Assembly (NCBI RefSeq): GCF_014118685.1
Contig: NZ_JACFAK010000003.1
Location: 1-64,000 of the forward strand
Direction of reading: 5' to 3'
From: Flaviflexus huanghaiensis
Lineage (GTDB): Bacteria > Actinomycetota > Actinomycetes > Actinomycetales > Actinomycetaceae
Length of the DNA: 64,000 bases
Shown here: in pieces, positions 60,237 through 64,000 of the stretch
Layout of the letters: every line of letters begins with the position of its first letter
Position numbering within the stretch: position 1 is the first letter of the stretch
Notes under the pieces: model-generated
The model's input: the letters and a program-made list of their open reading frames with translations, nothing else
The model's database searches: none
Told to the model about the DNA's origin: nothing
Translations under genes and position numbers: made by a program

Positions 60237-61553
60237 ATGCGTCGCCGTGCGCTGAGGATGACTCTGCTGGCGGTCGCACTGGCAGTGGTCCTTCTCGGAC
60301 TACCGATGGCGATCTTTGGCTCGACCATGCTGTGGAACCAGGAGATCTCCAGCATGCGCGACCATGCGTCGTCCCTCACATCGATTATCGACCGTCGCAT
60401 CGACCGCGGCGACGAGGTGACGGCAGAACTCGTGAGCGGCTGGGGTAGCGATTCTCCGCAGTCTTTGCGCGTCACGGTATTTATGCCGAACGGCGAGCGG
60501 ATTGAGGGGGCAGAGCCGATCTCCGACCCGATTACGGTTGTCGAGCGCGGCGTCGCTGGTGCCGTCGTCCAGGTTCAGACCGACAGAATTCACGTCTATC
60601 GCTCGATCGCTGGTTTCATCATCCTCGTCTCCATCGCATCGATCTTCGCTCTTATTGCGGGCGCCCTCATGGCAGCACGGCAGTCGCGCAAACTGTCCGC
60701 GCCCCTCATTTACCTCGCTGCCTCAGCCGAACAGCTCGGGTCCGGCACCGTTCGGCCGCACCTGCGGAAGTCCGGCATCGAAGAGATCGATCTCGTCAAC
60801 GAGGAACTCATCCGCACAGCGGACCGTATGGCGGGCAGGCTCGCCGCTGAGCGGCAGTTCGCTGCCGATGCCTCCCATCAGCTACGCACCCCGCTGACAG
60901 CCCTGTCGATGAGGCTCGACGAGATCGAGATGATCACGAAGGATGAGGAGGTGCTGACCGAGGTCCACGCGTGCCAGGATCAGGTTGAGCGCCTGACTGG
61001 CGTCGTCGCGGAGCTCCTCAAGACGTCCCGTTCGGATGTGGGTGGCACAACCGAGGTCGTCAACCTCGACAGGGTGTTCGATCAGCAGTGGCAGGAATGG
61101 CGCAAGGTCTACTCCAAAGCAAAACGCGAGCTGAGCTTCGAAGGTGAGGAGGACGTGACAGTCCTCGCGACACCCGGATCGCTCTCTCAGATCATCGCCA
61201 CCCTTATCGAAAATTCGGTTAAATACGGGGCGGGAAAGACGACGGTGTCGGCCCGCCGCACCGCGAACAGAAAGGGCGTCGTCATTACGGTGGCCGACGA
61301 GGGTGACGGCGTGCCCGATGACATCGGGGACGCCATATTCAAACAGGGTGTGTCAACCGGCGGATCGACGGGGCTTGGGTTACCTCTTGCGCTCAATCTG
61401 GCGCGTGCGGACGGCGGGAAGCTTGAACTGTCTCAAAACAGCCCGCCGGTGTTTTCCCTCACTCTCAATGCCGTGCCAACCTCGCTCGACCCGGACAAGG
61501 TCCTACCTCAGGGTGCTCTCATCTCAATGGGATCGAGGCGCCGCCGCCGCTGA
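60237..61553 (+). CDS. Sensor histidine kinase (438 aa)
   Basis: Two membrane segments (MTLLAVALAVVLLGLPMAIFG and FIILVSIASIFALIAGALM) bracket an extracytoplasmic sensor of about 100 residues. A HAMP linker (QSRKLSAPLIYLAASAEQL) follows. The phosphorylated His is in AADASHQLRTPLTALSM, the N box is LIENSVKYG, and the G boxes are VADEGDGVP and GSTGLGLPLA. The C-terminus is Arg-rich (GSRRRRR). It partners the response regulator upstream; the signal is not evident from the sensor. Its last 30 bases overlap the end of the convergent GtrA gene. Confidence 0.93.
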   Translation: MRRRALRMTLLAVALAVVLLGLPMAIFGSTMLWNQEISSMRDHASSLTSIIDRRIDRGDEVTAELVSGWGSDSPQSLRVTVFMPNGERIEGAEPISDPITVVERGVAGAVVQVQTDRIHVYRSIAGFIILVSIASIFALIAGALMAARQSRKLSAPLIYLAASAEQLGSGTVRPHLRKSGIEEIDLVNEELIRTADRMAGRLAAERQFAADASHQLRTPLTALSMRLDEIEMITKDEEVLTEVHACQDQVERLTGVVAELLKTSRSDVGGTTEVVNLDRVFDQQWQEWRKVYSKAKRELSFEGEEDVTVLATPGSLSQIIATLIENSVKYGAGKTTVSARRTANRKGVVITVADEGDGVPDDIGDAIFKQGVSTGGSTGLGLPLALNLARADGGKLELSQNSPPVFSLTLNAVPTSLDPDKVLPQGALISMGSRRRRR

Positions 61554-62015
61554 GGCAAGCGGGTTGAACACGACGTACCGGTAGAGCACGTAGCGGAAGG
61601 CTGTGCCGAGAACGAGCCCGACAACATTCGCGGCGATATTGTCGGCAAACTGGGAGTCGAACCCGAGGACGAAGCGGGACACCGCGAGACACGCGAGAGC
61701 GACCGCCATCCCGCCAATATTGACGAGGACAAACATGGCGAACTCGCGGCGGCGCGAATTCTGTTGTTTTGAGCGGAACGTCCACAGCCGGTTCCCGGTC
61801 CACGCGAACACGATGGAGACCGAGACCGAGATTGTTTTCGCGGTCATCGACTGATCAAATGGCAGGTCGATTGGCCAGTGGTAGGCGAGCAAATTGAACA
61901 GGCCGACGTCGACAACATACGCGCCGAGACCGACGGTGCAGAACCTGAGAAATTCGATCAACCATTCCTTTAGGGTCTGGCCGCGTAGCAGCCGCCTAAC
62001 GAAACGCGAGAACAC
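61524..62015 (-). CDS. GtrA family membrane protein (163 aa)
   Basis: GtrA-like proteins have four membrane segments and often act with polyprenyl-phosphate glycosyltransferases in cell-wall sugar transfer. Matching elements are LIEFLRFCTVGLGAYVVDVGL (first part), FAWTGNRLWTFR and VGTAFRYVLYRYVVF-like ends. The start is GTG 62015. No ribosome-binding site is seen, and TATGCT on the minus strand (62022-62027) ends 6 bases before it, so a leaderless message is possible. A much longer ORF in the same frame runs antisense through purK and is rejected. The 3' end overlaps the kinase gene by 30 bases tail-to-tail. Confidence 0.85.
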   Translation of the reverse strand: MFSRFVRRLLRGQTLKEWLIEFLRFCTVGLGAYVVDVGLFNLLAYHWPIDLPFDQSMTAKTISVSVSIVFAWTGNRLWTFRSKQQNSRRREFAMFVLVNIGGMAVALACLAVSRFVLGFDSQFADNIAANVVGLVLGTAFRYVLYRYVVFNPLASAAAAPRSH

Positions 62016-62033
62016 TCGATTAGCATATAGGAC

Positions 62034-63161
62034 ATGGGACAGAAAGTAGTCGGCACGGGTGCTCGCGCGGCCGCGCCCGTCGTCTGCGTCATCGGAGGCG
62101 GCCAGCTGGCGAGGATGATGCAGGAAGCGGCGATCGCTCTCGGAATTGAGCTTCGAGCGCTTGTCGAGGCCGATGATGGGTCGGCGGCTCAAGCGATCCG
62201 CTACAGCGAGGTCGGCGCTGCCGACGATCGAGACACGATCGTCGCCTTCACCGACGGCCACCCGGTCACCGTCGAGCACGAGCATATTCCCAGCGATATC
62301 CTCAACGAGATCGGCTCGCGACCCTCGGCCGATGCGCTCATCTTCGCCCAGGACAAACTCGTCATGCGGTCGCAACTTGATGCCCCGCACCCGCGATGGC
62401 GGGAGGCCGCCAGCCGTGACGAGATCGATGGAGCGATCGCGGAACTCGGCGGAACAGCCGTGGCGAAGACGCCGCGTGGCGGCTACGACGGCAAGGGCGT
62501 TGCTGTCGTCACCTCTGCCGCCGACATCCCATGGGACTACACCGACGGAACCCCGATTCTCCTCGAAGAAAAGGTTCCCTTCGACGTTGAGGTGTCTCAG
62601 CTTGTCGCTCGGCGGCCCTCCGGCGAGATTCGGGCATGGCCGCTCGTCACGTCCGTCCAGAGGAACGGCATCTGCTTCGAGGTGACGGCCCCCGCCCCGG
62701 TTTCTCCCGCGCTCCACACGAAGGCCGAGACCATCGCGAGAACGATCGCTGAGCAGACGGGTGTCGTCGGAGTTCTTGCGGTTGAGATGTTCGCGGTTGG
62801 GGAGGAGCTGTTCGTCAATGAGCTGGCGATGAGGCCACACAACACCGGGCATTGGACGATCGAAGGCGCCGTGACGAGCCAGTTCGAGCAACACCTGCGC
62901 GCCGTTCTCGATCTGCCACTCGGAGATACCGCCCCGCTCGCGCCCTGGTCCGTCATGGTCAACCTGCTCGGCTCCGAGCTGGCCGACCCTCGCGAAGCCC
63001 TCAGCGCAGTCTGGGAGGCTGACCCGGGAGTGAAGATTCACATGTACGGCAAGGAGGTCCGGCCCGAACGAAAGATTGGGCACGTGACCGTGACAGGGGA
63101 TGAGCTGGAGGAGGTGCGGGCGCGAGCCCGTGCCGCCATCGCCACCCTCGAAGGGAAATAA
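62034..63161 (+). CDS. purK: 5-(Carboxyamino)imidazole ribonucleotide synthase
   Basis: It uses ATP and bicarbonate to carboxylate AIR in purine synthesis. The ATP-grasp fold shows [11 protein letters not shown] at the N-terminus, [20 protein letters not shown] (ATP loop), [15 protein letters not shown], and the metal site [24 protein letters not shown] (core residues E and N present). Length 375. The start ATG 62034 has no ribosome-binding site and follows TAGCAT at 62021-62026. purE starts one base after its stop codon, forming the expected purK-purE operon. Confidence 0.95.
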   Translation: MGQKVVGTGARAAAPVVCVIGGGQLARMMQEAAIALGIELRALVEADDGSAAQAIRYSEVGAADDRDTIVAFTDGHPVTVEHEHIPSDILNEIGSRPSADALIFAQDKLVMRSQLDAPHPRWREAASRDEIDGAIAELGGTAVAKTPRGGYDGKGVAVVTSAADIPWDYTDGTPILLEEKVPFDVEVSQLVARRPSGEIRAWPLVTSVQRNGICFEVTAPAPVSPALHTKAETIARTIAEQTGVVGVLAVEMFAVGEELFVNELAMRPHNTGHWTIEGAVTSQFEQHLRAVLDLPLGDTAPLAPWSVMVNLLGSELADPREALSAVWEADPGVKIHMYGKEVRPERKIGHVTVTGDELEEVRARARAAIATLEGK

Positions 63162-63162
63162 C

Positions 63163-63651
63163 ATGCGTGTTGGCGTTGTCATGGGGTCCGATTCGGACTG
63201 GCCGGTCATGGAGACGGCAACCGCCGCCCTCGACGAATTCGGCATCGAATGGGAGGCTGATGTCGTCTCCGCGCATCGCATGCCCCAGGAGATGATCGAC
63301 TACGGCAGAACAGCGACCTCTCGCGGTATTGGTGTCATCATCGCCGGTGCGGGCGGCGCCGCCCACCTGCCAGGCATGCTCGCCTCCGTCACGACACTGC
63401 CGGTCATCGGCGTACCCGTCCCCCTCGCTCACCTCGACGGCATGGATTCTCTCCTGTCGATCGTTCAGATGCCGGCGGGGGTTCCAGTTGCGACGGTGTC
63501 GATCGGGGGCGCGCGTAACGCCGGTCTTCTTGCGGCGCGGATTCTCGGAATCACTGACGAGCGGATCGGTCGTCAGATGGCGAAGTTCCAGGAGGACCTT
63601 GCGGAGATCGCCAGGGCTAAGGGAGATTCACTCCGACGTCGGCTTGACTAA
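63163..63651 (+). CDS. purE: N5-carboxyaminoimidazole ribonucleotide mutase
   Basis: It converts N5-CAIR, made by PurK, to CAIR. The class I PurE motifs are GSDSDWPVM near residue 8, [17 protein letters not shown], and the substrate loop [20 protein letters not shown] (core shown), where the family has [22 protein letters not shown]. The product is 162 residues. ATG 63163 lies one base after the purK stop with GAAGGGA upstream, so the two are co-translated. The last 35 bases overlap the convergent LytR-CpsA-Psr gene. Confidence 0.96.
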   Translation: MRVGVVMGSDSDWPVMETATAALDEFGIEWEADVVSAHRMPQEMIDYGRTATSRGIGVIIAGAGGAAHLPGMLASVTTLPVIGVPVPLAHLDGMDSLLSIVQMPAGVPVATVSIGGARNAGLLAARILGITDERIGRQMAKFQEDLAEIARAKGDSLRRRLD

Positions 63652-64000
63652 TCGAGCCGTCAGCGACCTTGGCAAAGAACTCCTCGGTGCCCTGGGGGTC
63701 AAGGAGCACGGTTGAGCCGACTCCGCCAGGCTGGTAGTTGACGTCGACGATGGGGGGAGTCCCAATCACTCCATTGGGGCCCATGATCGTTCTCATCGGC
63801 AGCGCAATCCTGCCCAGTTCGAACAAGCTCATGTCCTCATCCACCGTCAACGCGGACGTTGTCTCGCCAACGAGACTGTACTGGCGCACCGGATTGATGA
63901 GTGTGGCGGGGCTTGCCGCCTTGTCCATAATCTTCGCGATGACCTGACGCTGACGCGCTGTGCGCCCGATATCACCGAGGGGGTCGGAGTACCGCATGCG
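63617..64000 (-). CDS. LytR-CpsA-Psr family protein, 5' end outside window
   Basis: The visible 128 codons are the C-terminal part of an LCP domain: [19 protein letters not shown] (the conserved R-x-x-x-D-x-G-R-x-x-RQ catalytic region), then [14 protein letters not shown] and a short tail. LCP enzymes transfer wall teichoic acid or arabinogalactan-type glycopolymers to peptidoglycan outside the membrane. The membrane anchor and the first half lie beyond the right edge. The 3' end overlaps purE by 35 bases tail-to-tail. Confidence 0.85.
   Translation of the reverse strand, partial: RMRYSDPLGDIGRTARQRQVIAKIMDKAASPATLINPVRQYSLVGETTSALTVDEDMSLFELGRIALPMRTIMGPNGVIGTPPIVDVNYQPGGVGSTVLLDPQGTEEFFAKVADGSISQADVGVNLP

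Noticed and set aside
61524-63281. 585-codon minus-strand ORF that includes the GtrA frame and runs antisense through purK and purE
   Set aside because: Only the last 163 codons match GtrA. The rest is antisense to purK and purE, which are well supported.
1-64000. CRISPR arrays, tRNA and rRNA genes, prophage modules
   Set aside because: I found no regularly spaced direct repeats, no cloverleaf-like sequence with conserved T-loop, no rRNA-like segment and no run of phage structural genes anywhere in the window. A covariance-model search would be needed to exclude small RNAs fully.

Overview
The window is high-GC DNA from an actinobacterium, most likely a facultatively anaerobic member of or near the Actinomycetaceae. 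Support for this is indirect and comes from gene content: a monomeric NADP isocitrate dehydrogenase, an ACT-domain malic enzyme, a class III anaerobic ribonucleotide reductase, meso-diaminopimelate dehydrogenase beside a succinylase-type DapC, an Rv1264-like adenylate cyclase, a VanW protein, GTG starts and several apparent leaderless genes. No rRNA, tRNA, CRISPR array or prophage was seen. The only mobile-element trace is an IS481-type remnant at the left edge.

Layout. 1-710: IS481 remnant interrupted by a nested palindrome, then a small unknown ORF. 723-8679 (minus): tocopherol-cyclase-like protein; a three-domain RidA protein; a four-carbon sugar-acid cassette (kinase, beta-hydroxyacid dehydrogenase, GntP permease) with operator-like sites; an atypical 6-phosphofructokinase. 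8737-13241: GNAT, pirin, SRPBCC proteins and malic enzyme. 13395-16215: NrdR box, nrdD and nrdG. 16344-26022: YhhN-like protein, metal P-type ATPase with a CPG motif, NAD-binding protein, phosphoribosyltransferase, ddh, LLM oxidoreductase, PepSY lipoprotein, tag and gnd. 26198-37631: unknown protein, icd, DUF808 protein, two patatin-like proteins, pseudouridine synthase, a hook-less SbcCD-like pair and tpx. 37689-42107: ZIP transporter, ketopantoate-reductase-like protein, GNAT, YceI and M18 aminopeptidase.

42222-48847 is a complete peptide ABC operon (binding lipoprotein, hairpin, two permeases, fused double ATPase). 48958-55365 carries a PH-like protein, typA, two membrane or cell-wall proteins, fdxA and dapC. 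55383-58342 (minus) is an overlapping DUF885 peptidase, Maf and NUDIX cluster, divergent from an adenylate cyclase that is followed by a response regulator/histidine kinase pair. GtrA, purK, purE and a truncated LytR-CpsA-Psr gene close the window.

Functionally, much of the window is central metabolism and redox housekeeping: pfkA, gnd, icd, malic enzyme, purEK, dapC and ddh. The most distinctive part is the sugar-acid cassette. It lacks the expected aldolase or decarboxylase, ends in a triple RidA protein, and its two upstream regions share an exact 15-base word. Function calls rest on recognised motifs and remembered family sequences; no database search was run.
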